From Clostridium ljungdahlii (GTDB lineage: Bacteria > Bacillota > Clostridia > Clostridiales > Clostridiaceae): 64,000 nt of DNA. Under the pieces are notes generated by a model that saw only the letters and a list, made by a program, of their open reading frames with translations, was not told the origin of the DNA and did no database searches. Where the stretch lies: NCBI RefSeq assembly GCF_001636845.1, contig NZ_LITT01000013.1, positions 1-64,000 on the forward strand, given 5' to 3'. Shown one piece after another: positions 36,467 to 45,525 of the stretch (position 1 is its first letter; the number at the start of each line of letters is the position of its first letter). A program made the position numbers and the translations under genes.

Positions 36467-36921
36467 TATTTTATCATTGTAAACATTGTGGAAATGTATT
36501 TCAGTTAACAAGTATGGGAAAGGGAATATCTCCAATGTGCTGCCATGAAAAAATGGAGATGCTTTCTACAGAGGATCCTTCAAAAGTTTCAGATGATATA
36601 ATTATTGATTACAAAATTACAGGTGGGTACAATGAAAATGTGGTAGAGGTTTTTTGGAAAATAAAGAATGAAGCTATTTCTGTTGAATGGATTTACCTTA
36701 GGACATTTACAGGTGGACAGTTAAAGTATGTGACAAATCCTAAAAAGACATCTTTTGTATTTGCTTTGGCGGATGAAGACGCCTATGTTTACTGCGACGA
36801 AGATCCATGCCTTGAATGTACTTTTAGATGTAAAAGGGGATTTGAAATTTATGCATATATAAAAAATAAGGTAATTGTTAAAATTCCTTTAGATAGAATG
36901 CATGCTAATTGGCAGTCCTAG
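36394..36921 (+). CDS. Desulfoferrodoxin-like protein with altered active site
   Basis: 175 residues starting at a TTG (36,394) that lies 7 nt after AGGAGG. Residues of about 25-60 (YHCKHCGNVFQLTS, then MCCHEKMEML) match the CxxC/CC rubredoxin-type site of desulfoferrodoxins. The following domain resembles superoxide reductase in outline (VEWIYLRTFTGGQ, then FRCKRGFEIYAYI), but the expected His ligands next to EWI and after the Cys are replaced (Ser and Arg). Extra Cys residues occur in YCDEDPCLECTFRC. It overlaps the ligase gene by 73 bp and the convergent LysR gene by 17 bp. It may serve electron transfer in the acyl-CoA pathway instead of superoxide removal. Confidence 0.65.
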   Translation: MEGQEFGPRRSRETTKPRVVCPELIFYHCKHCGNVFQLTSMGKGISPMCCHEKMEMLSTEDPSKVSDDIIIDYKITGGYNENVVEVFWKIKNEAISVEWIYLRTFTGGQLKYVTNPKKTSFVFALADEDAYVYCDEDPCLECTFRCKRGFEIYAYIKNKVIVKIPLDRMHANWQS

Positions 36922-37804
36922 TTTTATGGCTTTTATTTTTTTTAATCATATAGTCTGCAAACATTTTTACAGCTATGGTATGGTAATTATTCTTATTATA
37001 TGCCATACATACCGTATGTTTATTGTTTGGTGCATTTAATTTTATAATTTTTAACTTATGAAATTGAAGTAAAAAAGAAGTACGTGCAGTAATAGCAGCC
37101 ACATTTGTTGAACATACCATTCCACCAATAGTTATTTCATCGTCAAAATCATAACTCACATGAAGGTCATAAGGTTTTAAGAGTTCCATTATAGTTTTAC
37201 CAATGGGTAAGCTTTGTCGATATGTGATTAATGGATAGTCGCCAATATCTTGCAAATTAATGATTTTTTCTTTTGCCAATGGATGTTGATCGTTTACAAC
37301 AAGAACAAGTTCTTGAGAAAGAATTGGAACAAATTCAATGCCAGATTCATTTTTCAAAATAGAGCAGAAGCCGATATCATATTTTTCGGACTTTATACCA
37401 TTTATAACATCTAAAGTCATACCAGTAAAAATATTAAATTTGGTTTTTGAATTTACAGTATGTAAATATTTATTTATTGCATTTGGCAAAAAATTTCCGC
37501 ATAAGGTAGGAATACATCCTATATCAATAATTCCTCCAACAATACCAGATGATTCTTTTAAACATTCAATCCCTTTTTCTAATTCACTTAAGGAATTGCA
37601 CACGTATTGGTAAAAAACTTTTCCATATTTCGTAAGCTTAATTTTTCGACCTTGTCTATGAAATAATTCTATACCAATTTCTTCTTCTAAAGATGAAATG
37701 GCTTCGCTTAGGCTCGGTTGTGTTATATATAATTCTTTAGCAGCTTGAGTAAAATGCTGTATCTCAGATAATTTTTTAAAATAATATAATTGGTTTAAGT
37801 TCAT
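36905..37804 (-). CDS. LysR-family transcriptional regulator
   Basis: 299 residues. The N-terminal winged helix-turn-helix is standard (NQLYYFKKLSEIQHFTQAA, ITQPSLSEAISSLEEEIG, LFHRQGRKIKLT), followed by a two-lobe effector domain (GGIIDIGCIPTLCGNFLP, LVLVVNDQHPLA). It is convergent with the acyl-CoA operon and divergent from the MFS transporter gene, the usual layout for a regulator of an adjacent transporter. The 137-bp intergenic region contains atattt-cgat-aaaatat, a T-N11-A-type inverted repeat. The inducer is probably the transported acid or its CoA ester. Confidence 0.92.
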   Translation of the reverse strand: MNLNQLYYFKKLSEIQHFTQAAKELYITQPSLSEAISSLEEEIGIELFHRQGRKIKLTKYGKVFYQYVCNSLSELEKGIECLKESSGIVGGIIDIGCIPTLCGNFLPNAINKYLHTVNSKTKFNIFTGMTLDVINGIKSEKYDIGFCSILKNESGIEFVPILSQELVLVVNDQHPLAKEKIINLQDIGDYPLITYRQSLPIGKTIMELLKPYDLHVSYDFDDEITIGGMVCSTNVAAITARTSFLLQFHKLKIIKLNAPNNKHTVCMAYNKNNYHTIAVKMFADYMIKKNKSHKTRTAN

Positions 37805-37941
37805 AGTGTACCTCCCTGCAAATTTATACTCATATTTGTTAATATTTTAGCATATTTCGATAAAATATTCCACAATTATGGTATAGTTTAACAGGAAAAG
37901 ATAAAATTAGTTAATAAATTAAACGGAAGGGAGAAATAAAT

Positions 37942-39240
37942 ATGATTTCAGAGGTTAAAAGCGTTGGTAAAAGCGTTGGTAAAAAGAGGTGGGAAATTGT
38001 TTTACTTTTGACTCTATGCTACTTGATTTTATATATGGACAGATCATGTATGTCAATGGCAGGCCCCTCTATGATGAATTATTTTCACTGGAATGCAAGT
38101 CAGTTTGGATTGGTCTCTACGGCTTTCTTTATTGGTTATGCTTGTACTCAAATTTTAGGTGGATGGTTAGCTGATAAATTTGGTGGAGGCAAGGTTGTAA
38201 TGTTTGGCGCACTATGGTGGTCAGTATTTGTTTTCCTAACTCCATTTGGAGCAACCTTAGGTCTTATGATAGTAATTCGTATTGTTATGGGAATGGGAGA
38301 AGGAGTTTCTTTACCAGCCATGTCTACAATTATTGCAAAATGGGTACCAAAGAAAGAATCAGGATTAGCATGGGGAATAAGTATTATGGGTGTTTCTATG
38401 GGAATTGCTCTTGCTATGCCTATTTCTGCATGGATTATAAAAACTTGGAGTTGGCAGATGGTATTTCATTCCTTTGCTTTTCTTGCACCTATTTGGGTAA
38501 TTATTTGGTGGAAGTTTGGAAAAGATAAACCAGAAGATCACCCTAGTGTAAGTAAAGAGGAATTACAATATATAAGAGTAGATGATAATATATCAGAAAA
38601 TTCAGGTAAAAGAACTATTTTAAGTTCAAAAGATATATTTTCTACTCCATCTGTATGGACGGGTGCACTTTCATTTTTCTGTACTAACTATTTATTTTAC
38701 TTATTTATGACATGGCTTCCTACGTATTTTGTTAAGGGTAGAGGGTTTGCAATGGGTACAAGTGCTATTTATACAATGATGCCTTATATTGTTGCAACTT
38801 TTACATATCCGTTTGGTGGATGGTTAGCTGATAAAGCAGCTAAAAAGTTTGGAGATAATATGGGACGAAAATTATTTCCTCTTCTTGGTATGGTCGGAGC
38901 AGGTGTTCTGCTTATACTAGGATCTAAGGCTTCTAGCGCTATTTCGGCAGTAGCATTGATATCTATATCAAATGGAGTATTATGTCTTACTATGGGTGGA
39001 TATTATTCAATGCCAATGATTTTCTCTTCAACTAATGCAGGTAAAATTACTGGACTTTATGCAACTTTTGCAACAATTGGAGGTATATTAGCTCCACTTC
39101 TTACTGGAATTATGGTTGACGCTCACGGATATACAAGTGCACTTTACTTAGGTGCAGGAATATCTATACTTGGTGCTATTATATTACTTACAAGTACAGT
39201 TCGTCCTATTGTACCTATAGCTGAAAGAGGAAATAATTAA
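37942..39240 (+). CDS. MFS transporter, anion:cation symporter (ACS) type
   Basis: 432 residues, twelve predicted membrane segments. YMDRSCMSMAGPSMM in helix 1, GGWLADKFGGGKVV between helices 2 and 3, and RIVMGMGEGVSLPAMSTIIAKW in helix 4 are typical of ACS-family permeases for hexuronates, galactonate, phthalate or hydroxyphenylacetate-type organic anions. Lying next to a LysR gene and the acyl-CoA operon, it is the candidate importer for the acid that is activated and reduced. GGAAGGGAG precedes the ATG. Confidence 0.88.
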   Translation: MISEVKSVGKSVGKKRWEIVLLLTLCYLILYMDRSCMSMAGPSMMNYFHWNASQFGLVSTAFFIGYACTQILGGWLADKFGGGKVVMFGALWWSVFVFLTPFGATLGLMIVIRIVMGMGEGVSLPAMSTIIAKWVPKKESGLAWGISIMGVSMGIALAMPISAWIIKTWSWQMVFHSFAFLAPIWVIIWWKFGKDKPEDHPSVSKEELQYIRVDDNISENSGKRTILSSKDIFSTPSVWTGALSFFCTNYLFYLFMTWLPTYFVKGRGFAMGTSAIYTMMPYIVATFTYPFGGWLADKAAKKFGDNMGRKLFPLLGMVGAGVLLILGSKASSAISAVALISISNGVLCLTMGGYYSMPMIFSSTNAGKITGLYATFATIGGILAPLLTGIMVDAHGYTSALYLGAGISILGAIILLTSTVRPIVPIAERGNN

Positions 39241-39318
39241 AGTAAGTTTATTCTAGAAATATTTATTTTGATAATGATTTTATCTAAGGGATAGAAAAGT
39301 ATTAAGAAATTTGTTAAT

Positions 39319-39357
39319 AAGCATCGGATGAAGTTTGAGACTTTGTCCGATGCTTAA
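39319..39357 (+). terminator. Terminator of the MFS gene
   Basis: aagcatcgga (39,319-39,328) pairs with tccgatgctt (39,346-39,355); the loop is 17 nt and no strong T-run follows. Confidence 0.6.
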
Positions 39358-39440
39358 AGCTATTTACTTTAAGCAAAATAAGTAGCAATCTAAAGATAGC
39401 AGTAAGTGGTAAAATTTTTACATAAGGAGTTGTTGATCAA

Positions 39441-39827
39441 ATGGATTTTAGCAAGCTATTTAAAATTGGAAGCACATATGTTAGTGAGTATATAGTAAAG
39501 CTTGAAGATACAGCTAATTTTATTGGAAATAAAGGTGTTGTTATGTTATCTACGCCTGCTATGATAAAGTATATGGAATATACAACTTTACATATAGTGG
39601 ACAATGTTATACCTGAAAATTATAGACCTGTTGGAACTAAAATTGATGTTGAACATATAAAACCAATACCTGTAAATATGAAAGTTATTATAAAAGTAAC
39701 ATTAATATCAATTGAAGGTAAAAAACTGCGTTATAATGTAGAAGCTTTCAATGAAAAAAATTGTAAAGTAGGTTTTGGAATATACGAACAACAAATAGTT
39801 AATTTAGAACAATTCTTAAATAAATAG
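39441..39827 (+). CDS. Hotdog-fold thioesterase-like protein (FlK-like)
   Basis: 128 residues. VMLSTPAMIKYMEYTTLHIV, GTKIDVEHIKPIPVNMKVIIKV and FNEKNCKVGFGIYEQQIV follow the pattern of fluoroacetyl-CoA thioesterase-type hotdog proteins, including the Thr, Glu and His region used in catalysis. It could hydrolyse an acyl-CoA from the neighbouring pathway, relieving CoA sequestration, though its separate promoter region and the terminator ahead of it leave that open. GGAG lies before the ATG at wide spacing. Confidence 0.75.
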   Translation: MDFSKLFKIGSTYVSEYIVKLEDTANFIGNKGVVMLSTPAMIKYMEYTTLHIVDNVIPENYRPVGTKIDVEHIKPIPVNMKVIIKVTLISIEGKKLRYNVEAFNEKNCKVGFGIYEQQIVNLEQFLNK

Positions 39828-39999
39828 TAAAAATTAATAAAACAGATAAATTTTTTGAATTATTTAGGATAAAAATATATATGAAGCATTTGTCTAAAGG
39901 TTTTAAAATTGAACCTTCCAATCAAGTAAGAATAAATAGATTATAGTGTACCTATGATGTATTTATTTCATATAAAATAAAATTATTTTATAAAAACTA

Positions 40000-40028
40000 T
40001 TGCAAAACAATAATTAATATTATATAAT
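40000..40028 (+). promoter_or_regulatory. Promoter of the reverse rubrerythrin gene
   Basis: TTGCAA (40,000-40,005) and TATAAT (40,023-40,028) are 17 bp apart. The spacer is AT-rich and partly symmetrical, but not a convincing PerR box. Confidence 0.6.
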
Positions 40029-40083
40029 AACTTATGTCAAGGGAAATGAAAATTATATGAAATAACCTAAGGAGGAATTTTAA

Positions 40084-40629
40084 ATGAAAAAATTTGTTTG
40101 TGCTGTTTGTGGATATGTTTATGAAGGTGAAAATCCACCAGAAAAATGTCCTGTATGTGGTGCACCATCAGATAAATTTGTTGAAAAGGCAGAAGGCGAA
40201 ATTAGTTGGGCAGATGAACATAAAGTGGGCGTTGCTAAAGGTGTAGATGAAAAAGTATTAGAAGAATTAAGAGCAAACTTTACTGGAGAATGTTCTGAAG
40301 TAGGGATGTACCTTGCTATGAGTCGTCAAGCTGATAGAGAAGGTTATCCTGAAGTTGCAGAAGCATATAAGAGAATAGCATTTGAAGAAGCAGAGCATGC
40401 ATCTAAATTCGCAGAATTATTGGGAGAAGTAGTATTACCTGATACAAAGAAAAATCTACAGATGAGAGTAGATGCAGAGACAGGTGCTTGTAAAGGTAAA
40501 AAGGATTTAGCTACTTTAGCTAAAAAATTAAACTATGATGCAATTCATGATACAGTACATGAAATGTGTAAAGATGAAGCAAGACATGGAGCTGCTTTCC
40601 AGGGATTGTTGAATAGATACTTTAAATAA
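40084..40629 (+). CDS. Reverse rubrerythrin
   Basis: 181 residues. The rubredoxin-type FeCys4 site is at the N-terminus ([12 protein letters not shown] and [12 protein letters not shown]), and the di-iron four-helix bundle follows ([54 protein letters not shown]). This order is the reverse of classical rubrerythrin and typical of clostridia, where the protein reduces hydrogen peroxide and oxygen with electrons from NADH-linked partners. It has a strong ribosome site (AAGGAGG), its own promoter and a terminator. Confidence 0.95.
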   Translation: MKKFVCAVCGYVYEGENPPEKCPVCGAPSDKFVEKAEGEISWADEHKVGVAKGVDEKVLEELRANFTGECSEVGMYLAMSRQADREGYPEVAEAYKRIAFEEAEHASKFAELLGEVVLPDTKKNLQMRVDAETGACKGKKDLATLAKKLNYDAIHDTVHEMCKDEARHGAAFQGLLNRYFK

Positions 40630-40650
40630 ACAGTAGTCATCGGATAAATG

Positions 40651-40692
40651 AAAATGACTGGCATACTAATTAATTAGTGTGCCAGTCATTTT
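40651..40692. terminator. Bidirectional terminator
   Basis: aaatgactggcatactaatt pairs with aattagtgtgccagtcattt, allowing one G-U region, with As on the left and Ts on the right. It serves the rubrerythrin gene and the convergent secreted-protein gene. Confidence 0.85.
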
Positions 40693-40699
40693 TTATATT

Positions 40700-41974
40700 T
40701 TATGCTAAATACATAAAATAAGACATAGCATCTTTTGTTTCAGTTGCAAAATCTATGTTTCTCTTATGGTATGCATCACCGGTGTAGTCATAACCTTGAT
40801 TATCGCAAATATAAGCATAATCAAAACTTTTTGGATCTGCCCACTTCATGAATGTATATGTATGAGTAGGGCCATTTCCATAAGAAGTAGTAAAACATAT
40901 GTCTCCTGGCAAAAGTTTAGATAAATCTGTACAAATCTGCCATCCTCTGCTTTGAAGTTGAGATGTAAGTTGATTAGTATTTGCTACAGATTCTGGAAGA
41001 TCAGTCATTCCAGCTCTTCTAAGAGCTTCACTTGCATAAAACACACAGTTATTGCTTGTGTCTCCACCGTGAAGTTCGATAGCTCTGTCTAGTACAGATT
41101 GTCTATTATCATAATTCATAAGATAATTATAAAGGTTTGTCCCAATTTGAGATTGAACTCTATAGTCATTCATAATAGATGGTACAGGTTCAAATGCTTT
41201 TATAGTTAAATTTAATGTTACTGGTTTACTATATCCATCAACAGTACCTGTATAAGCATATACACCTGGTATGCTTGTCATGTCTACGGACTTGTCCCAA
41301 GATACATTTACAGAAGTAGTAGTATTATTTGACATTTTAGCAGTTACCTGTGTAGGTAAAGTGTATTCATCTTCCTGATTTATAGTTACACTTATGTCAT
41401 CTATGGAAGATATAACTGGTGCTGTTTTAAATTCTACTATAGTAGGATTTCTAAGTGTTCTGTTGTATCTAGATACTATATTTCCACTTATAGTTAAGGT
41501 ATAGTCTGTGTCTGGATTACAAACATTCGTAGGTGATACAATAACCGACATTCCGTAATCTGTTGAAGAAAAAGTTAGTGGAACATCAGTATTATTGTTA
41601 TCAACTAGTCTTATCTTACCGCTTAGGGAATTTATATCTACCGGCTGATTAAAGCTTATTTTCCATTTTTTACTTACAGGAATGCTGACTTTTACAATAG
41701 TATCATAATTCGTGCTTTGGTTGACGTTTGAATTAGCTTTTTCTGGAGTATTGTTCTCGCTAGTGCTTTTATCATAGCTGCTATTAGTGTTACCATCAAT
41801 AGTTTTTGAATTAGAAATATCTTTATTAGTATCTAAACTAGTTGAAGCGGTAACAGTTGATACTTCAGAAGACTTGTCCATATTATTTGCAGCTAATGCA
41901 ATTGTGCAGTGAGAGCCTTGAGCAATTGCATAAATTCCGCAAAATAATACGAAGTTTTTAATAAGTTTCTTCAC
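40700..41974 (-). CDS. Secreted protein with Ig-like domains and NlpC/P60-like C-terminus
   Basis: 424 residues. A signal peptide covers residues 1-29 (FVLFCGIYAIAQGSHC region). A Ser/Asn/Thr-rich linker follows, then an SbsA-type Ig-like domain (about 92-185, WKISFNQPVDINSL) and a Big_4-type domain (about 190-258, SIPGVYAYTGTVDGYSKPV). The C-terminal part (about 305-424) has a Cys in NNCVFYASEALRRAG, then LLPGDICF and a His in GPTHTYTFMKW, the order expected of an NlpC/P60-like cysteine peptidase or amidase. It probably acts on the cell wall. The start is a GTG with a weak ribosome site. Confidence 0.75.
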   Translation of the reverse strand: MKKLIKNFVLFCGIYAIAQGSHCTIALAANNMDKSSEVSTVTASTSLDTNKDISNSKTIDGNTNSSYDKSTSENNTPEKANSNVNQSTNYDTIVKVSIPVSKKWKISFNQPVDINSLSGKIRLVDNNNTDVPLTFSSTDYGMSVIVSPTNVCNPDTDYTLTISGNIVSRYNRTLRNPTIVEFKTAPVISSIDDISVTINQEDEYTLPTQVTAKMSNNTTTSVNVSWDKSVDMTSIPGVYAYTGTVDGYSKPVTLNLTIKAFEPVPSIMNDYRVQSQIGTNLYNYLMNYDNRQSVLDRAIELHGGDTSNNCVFYASEALRRAGMTDLPESVANTNQLTSQLQSRGWQICTDLSKLLPGDICFTTSYGNGPTHTYTFMKWADPKSFDYAYICDNQGYDYTGDAYHKRNIDFATETKDAMSYFMYLA

Positions 41975-42300
41975 TTTTTAATCGCTTCTTTCTATTTTGA
42001 TTTTAATTTATGTAAAAAATATGCCATATCTATTAAGTTAAATTTTATCTCATTACTCCACCGAACTTTGTAAAAGTAATTTGCACAAAATCATAGACTT
42101 TAGTTCTCTGCTTTTTTTCAAGGCGGGGTAAAGAATAGAGGTATCTCTAGATAAGTTCAATAGACTTAGGCATATTTGCTTATAATTTTTCATGTAAAAG
42201 GGCAAAATTATAATAACAAATAAGAGTATAGCATAATATTAATATATAGTCTATATAGCTGATAATATACAATATTCTGAAGGCGTATAGACGATTAAAT
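41975..42300. other. Intergenic region, no gene seen
   Basis: AT-rich DNA between divergent genes. It presumably contains the promoter of the secreted-protein gene. I compared the reverse strand with c-di-AMP and c-di-GMP riboswitch consensus patterns and found no match. Confidence 0.45.
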
Positions 42301-42364
42301 TAAGGCATTTTCAAAGAAATAGCCATCCAGCGAGTATGATAGTCTTTTTTCTTTCAAATGCCTA
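42301..42364. repeat. Short palindromic repeat (copy 2)
   Basis: aaggcattttcaaagaaata and tttctttcaaatgcct are inverted arms around a 25-nt centre (gccatccagcgagtatgatag). It shares its arms with the repeat at 26,059-26,115 and lies directly before the YihY gene, whose apparent first ATG is inside the right arm. Confidence 0.6.
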
Positions 42365-42381
42365 AAAGAGGAGAATTTTCT

Positions 42382-43209
42382 TTGAAGGAAAGAGCATTTA
42401 GTAAATTAAAGGAATTTATTTTTAGATTTATACAAGACGATGTATTAGCATTGGCTTCACAACTTGCATATAGCTTATTATTTTCTGTTTTTCCTTTTTT
42501 AGTATTTTTTATAAGCCTTATAGGGTATAGTGATATAAGTAGTAATGATATACTCCTAGTTTTAAGTAATGTATTACCTAAAAATGCACTGGAATTAATG
42601 GAAAATACAGTAATTAAAACTGCTAATAGCAAAAATATTGAACTTTTATGTTTAAGCTTAATTCTTACACTATGGGCGCTATCAGGTGGATTTCATGCCG
42701 TTATAAAAGGATTGAATAAAGCGTATGATCAAAGAGAAACTAGATCTATATTTAAGACATATACTATATCTATACTATGTACCCTAGGAGTAACGTTAAT
42801 AATATTATGTACTTTATTGTTTTTAGTATTTGGGCAAATGCTTGGAAGTTTTTTAGCTCTTAAGTTAGGACTTTCCGAGGGATTTGGATTTTTATGGAAT
42901 ATATTACGATATGTTATTATATTTTTTGGAACCATATTTATATTTGCAGCAGTCTATATTTCTACCCCAAATGTAAGGCTTACGTGGAGAAAGGTACTAC
43001 CAGGTGCAGTATTTTCCACTATAGGCATCGTAATAGCTTCTATGGGTTTTGCTTTTTATGTAAATAATTTTGGGAATTATTCTAAAATTTATGGAAGTAT
43101 AGGAGCCGTAATAGTGCTTTTAACTTGGCTTTTTATTTTGTCTACAATAACTATTTTAGGAGGAGAGTTTAATTCAGTATTATTTAAAAAAGAAAAAAAT
43201 AGATTTTAG
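42382..43209 (+). CDS. YihY/BrkB-family membrane protein
   Basis: 275 residues from a TTG at 42,382, which is 8 nt after AGAGGAG; the ATG at 42,358 lies within the palindromic repeat and has no ribosome site. About six membrane helices. Family blocks are DVLALASQLAYSLLFSVFPFL, WALSGGFHAVIKGLNKAYD and LPGAVFSTIGIVIAS, with NNFGNYSKIYGSIGAVIVLL near the end. The family was once called ribonuclease BN by mistake; its function is unknown, perhaps transport. Confidence 0.88.
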   Translation: MKERAFSKLKEFIFRFIQDDVLALASQLAYSLLFSVFPFLVFFISLIGYSDISSNDILLVLSNVLPKNALELMENTVIKTANSKNIELLCLSLILTLWALSGGFHAVIKGLNKAYDQRETRSIFKTYTISILCTLGVTLIILCTLLFLVFGQMLGSFLALKLGLSEGFGFLWNILRYVIIFFGTIFIFAAVYISTPNVRLTWRKVLPGAVFSTIGIVIASMGFAFYVNNFGNYSKIYGSIGAVIVLLTWLFILSTITILGGEFNSVLFKKEKNRF

Positions 43210-43394
43210 CTGTGTTTTCCGTGTATCAGCACATCTACTTGTATAAGTTTCTCAAAGTTATATCAAGTGATTCTTAGGTTCATATGGAGTTTGCTTATAA
43301 TTATGGCTTTCTCCAGTTGAACCTTATAGAAGATAGGGGTGTTAATAATTGTAGCGGTGGGATAAAAAGGTTTTTATATAAAATTAAAAATATA

Positions 43395-43422
43395 TTGACA
43401 AAACTTTAAGTAGTTGTATAAT
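43395..43422 (+). promoter_or_regulatory. Promoter of the cysK T-box leader
   Basis: TTGACA (43,395-43,400) and TATAAT (43,417-43,422), both perfect, 16 bp apart. Confidence 0.8.
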
Positions 43423-43428
43423 ATAAAT

Positions 43429-43716
43429 ATAAATCATAGTAAAACACTCAAGAATACTTTGAAAAAGAAAAGTAACTTAAATTAAATTTTGCAGAGAAGA
43501 AACGGTTGGTGAAAGTTTCCAAATTAAGTTTAAGTGAAGTGCCCTTTGGAGTTATGTGGTCGAATTAATAGTAGATTACATCGGGTTCACCCGTTATAGT
43601 GGTAGAACATAGCGCTGTGTTCGATCAAGAGCTGGATTTTTTAAAAATCTAATTAGAGTGGAACCACGGAGTATAAACTTCGTCTCTATATAACATATAG
43701 AGATGGAGTTTTTTTG
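43429..43716 (+). ncRNA. T-box leader controlling cysK (probable Cys specificity)
   Basis: The antiterminator T-box AGAGTGGAACCACGG lies at about 43,652-43,668. It is followed by a terminator, aaacttcgtctctatat pairing with atatagagatggagttt, and a run of seven Ts. Upstream is a long stem I region (gaaacggttggtgaaagtttcc). A TGC triplet in gaagtgccctttgga stands where a specifier codon would be expected, matching Cys. Uncharged tRNA-Cys would stabilise the antiterminator and switch on cysK. Confidence 0.9.
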
Positions 43717-43779
43717 ATTTCAAAGTAAATTTCATTCTTAAAATATTAATTTTTATATAAAATTTTGGGAGGTATTAAA

Positions 43780-44691
43780 ATGATATTTACTAATGCTATA
43801 GACATGATAGGTAATACACCTTTGTTTAAACTTGATAATTTTAAAAATGAGGATGCAGCTGATATATATGTTAAACTTGAAAAATTCAATCCTGGTGGAA
43901 GTATTAAAGACAGAGCTGCCCTTGGTATGGTTGAAAGAGCTGAAAGAGAAGGACTTTTAAAAAAAGGTGACACAATAGTGGAGCCAACTAGTGGTAATAT
44001 GGGAATAGCTCTTGCAATGATAGGAAAATTAAAAGGATATAAAGTTACAATTGTAATGCCAGAAACTATGAGTGTAGAGAGAAGAAATATGATAAAGGCT
44101 TATGGGGCAGAATTAGTTTTGACAGATGGAGCTAAAGGCATGAAAGGAGCTATAGAGAAATCCTATGAAATTGGTAAAGATAAAGAGGGTTACTATATAC
44201 CACAACAGTTTATAAATACTGCTAATCCTAAAAAGCATTATGAAACTACAGCAGAGGAAATTTTAAAGGATTTAAAGGATGTAGATGCTTTTGTAGCTGG
44301 TGTTGGTACAGGAGGAACAGCAATAGGAGTAGGGGAAAACTTGAAAAAGCACAATAAAGATGTAAAGGTAGTTGCAGTAGAGCCAGCAGGTTCGCCAGTT
44401 TTATCAGGAGGTAAAACTGGAGCTCATAAAATACAAGGCATAGGAGCAGGGTTTGTACCTGATATTTACAAATCAGAAATTGTAGATGAGATTATAACTA
44501 TAACAGATGAAGAAGCTTTTAAATATGCTAGACTTATGGGAAAAGAAGAGGGAATACTAGTTGGTATATCTTCAGGAGCTAATATAGCTGCAGCAATTCA
44601 AGTGGCAAAAAAACTTGGAAAAGGTAAAAAAGTAGTAACTGTAGCACCAGATGGAGGAGAAAAGTATCTATCCATGGGATTATATGATTAG
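43780..44691 (+). CDS. cysK: Cysteine synthase (O-acetylserine sulfhydrylase)
   Basis: 303 residues from ATG 43,780, 7 nt after GGGAGGT; a TTG five codons upstream overlaps that site. The PLP lysine lies in [13 protein letters not shown] near 41, substrate loop [12 protein letters not shown] near 70, phosphate-binding [10 protein letters not shown] near 175, and [11 protein letters not shown] near 263. It makes cysteine from O-acetylserine and sulfide. It is under T-box control, and cysE, which supplies O-acetylserine, follows. Confidence 0.96.
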   Translation: MIFTNAIDMIGNTPLFKLDNFKNEDAADIYVKLEKFNPGGSIKDRAALGMVERAEREGLLKKGDTIVEPTSGNMGIALAMIGKLKGYKVTIVMPETMSVERRNMIKAYGAELVLTDGAKGMKGAIEKSYEIGKDKEGYYIPQQFINTANPKKHYETTAEEILKDLKDVDAFVAGVGTGGTAIGVGENLKKHNKDVKVVAVEPAGSPVLSGGKTGAHKIQGIGAGFVPDIYKSEIVDEIITITDEEAFKYARLMGKEEGILVGISSGANIAAAIQVAKKLGKGKKVVTVAPDGGEKYLSMGLYD

Positions 44692-44698
44692 TTAGTAT

Positions 44699-44858
44699 GT
44701 AATTCAATAAATTCACAGTTCACAATTTTGGTGGATTTTTCTATGATAATGTTAGGAAGAACTTAAAAGCTAAGTAAAATGTGCGTTAAATTTTTAGAAT
44801 TTCTATGATAACATAAAAATCATCCTTAATTGTGGATTGTGCATTATGAATTGATTAC
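44699..44858. repeat. Imperfect inverted repeat element between cysK and cysE
   Basis: The left end (gtaattcaataaattcacag, then ttcacaattttggtggattttt) and the reverse complement of the right end (gtaatcaattcataatgcac, then aatccacaattaaggatgattttt) are similar over about 50 bp. ttctatgataa also occurs twice inside. It is non-coding and of MITE-like type. Confidence 0.5.
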
Positions 44859-44916
44859 TTAGTATTATTTCTATATTAAGTCAAAATTTGAGCAATAAAT
44901 TTGAAGGGAGAAAACA

Positions 44917-45510
44917 ATGAGAAACCCATTTAGGCTATTAGCTTATGATATTAAAAATGCTATGAAAAATGATCCAGCGGCTAGAAATCCGTTAGAGGTT
45001 TTTATATTATATCCTTTTATTCATGCCTTGATACAGTATAGGATATCACATTTTTTCTATAAGAAGAAATGTTTCTTTATTGCTAGGTTAATATCACAAA
45101 TTGCTAGGGGTTTAACTGGAATAGAAATACACCCAGGGGCTAAAATAGGAAAGGGATTATTTATAGATCATGGCATGGGTGTTGTTATAGGTGAAACTGC
45201 AGAGGTTGGAGATAATGTAACGCTTTATCATGGAGTGACTTTGGGAGGAACAGGAAAGGATACAGGAAAAAGGCATCCTACAGTAGGAAATAACGTATTT
45301 ATAGGAAGTGGAGCAAAGCTTTTAGGCCCAATAGTTGTAGGCGATAATGTAAAAGTGGGTGCAAATTCAGTAGTTTTGAAAGATATACCAGCAAATTGTA
45401 CTGTAGTAGGTATACCAGCTAAAGTAGTTAAGGCTGAAAGTAATACTGTTATAGAAATAAAAGACTATGCAGGAAGAAGAAAAAAGATATATAATGAAAT
45501 GATAATATAA
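44917..45510 (+). CDS. cysE: Serine O-acetyltransferase
   Basis: 197 residues, the short EpsC/CysE form. [20 protein letters not shown] is the N-terminal helical part. The left-handed beta-helix carries [27 protein letters not shown] (split across repeats), with the catalytic His in IDHGMG and [12 protein letters not shown], then [26 protein letters not shown]. It converts serine and acetyl-CoA to O-acetylserine. It is downstream of cysK, separated by an inverted-repeat element. Confidence 0.96.
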   Translation: MRNPFRLLAYDIKNAMKNDPAARNPLEVFILYPFIHALIQYRISHFFYKKKCFFIARLISQIARGLTGIEIHPGAKIGKGLFIDHGMGVVIGETAEVGDNVTLYHGVTLGGTGKDTGKRHPTVGNNVFIGSGAKLLGPIVVGDNVKVGANSVVLKDIPANCTVVGIPAKVVKAESNTVIEIKDYAGRRKKIYNEMII

Positions 45511-45525
45511 TTTCTATATAAGCAG

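Noticed and set aside
40000-40030. PerR operator before the rubrerythrin gene
   Set aside because: The AT-rich dyad does not fit the TTATAATnATTATAA pattern closely enough to claim.
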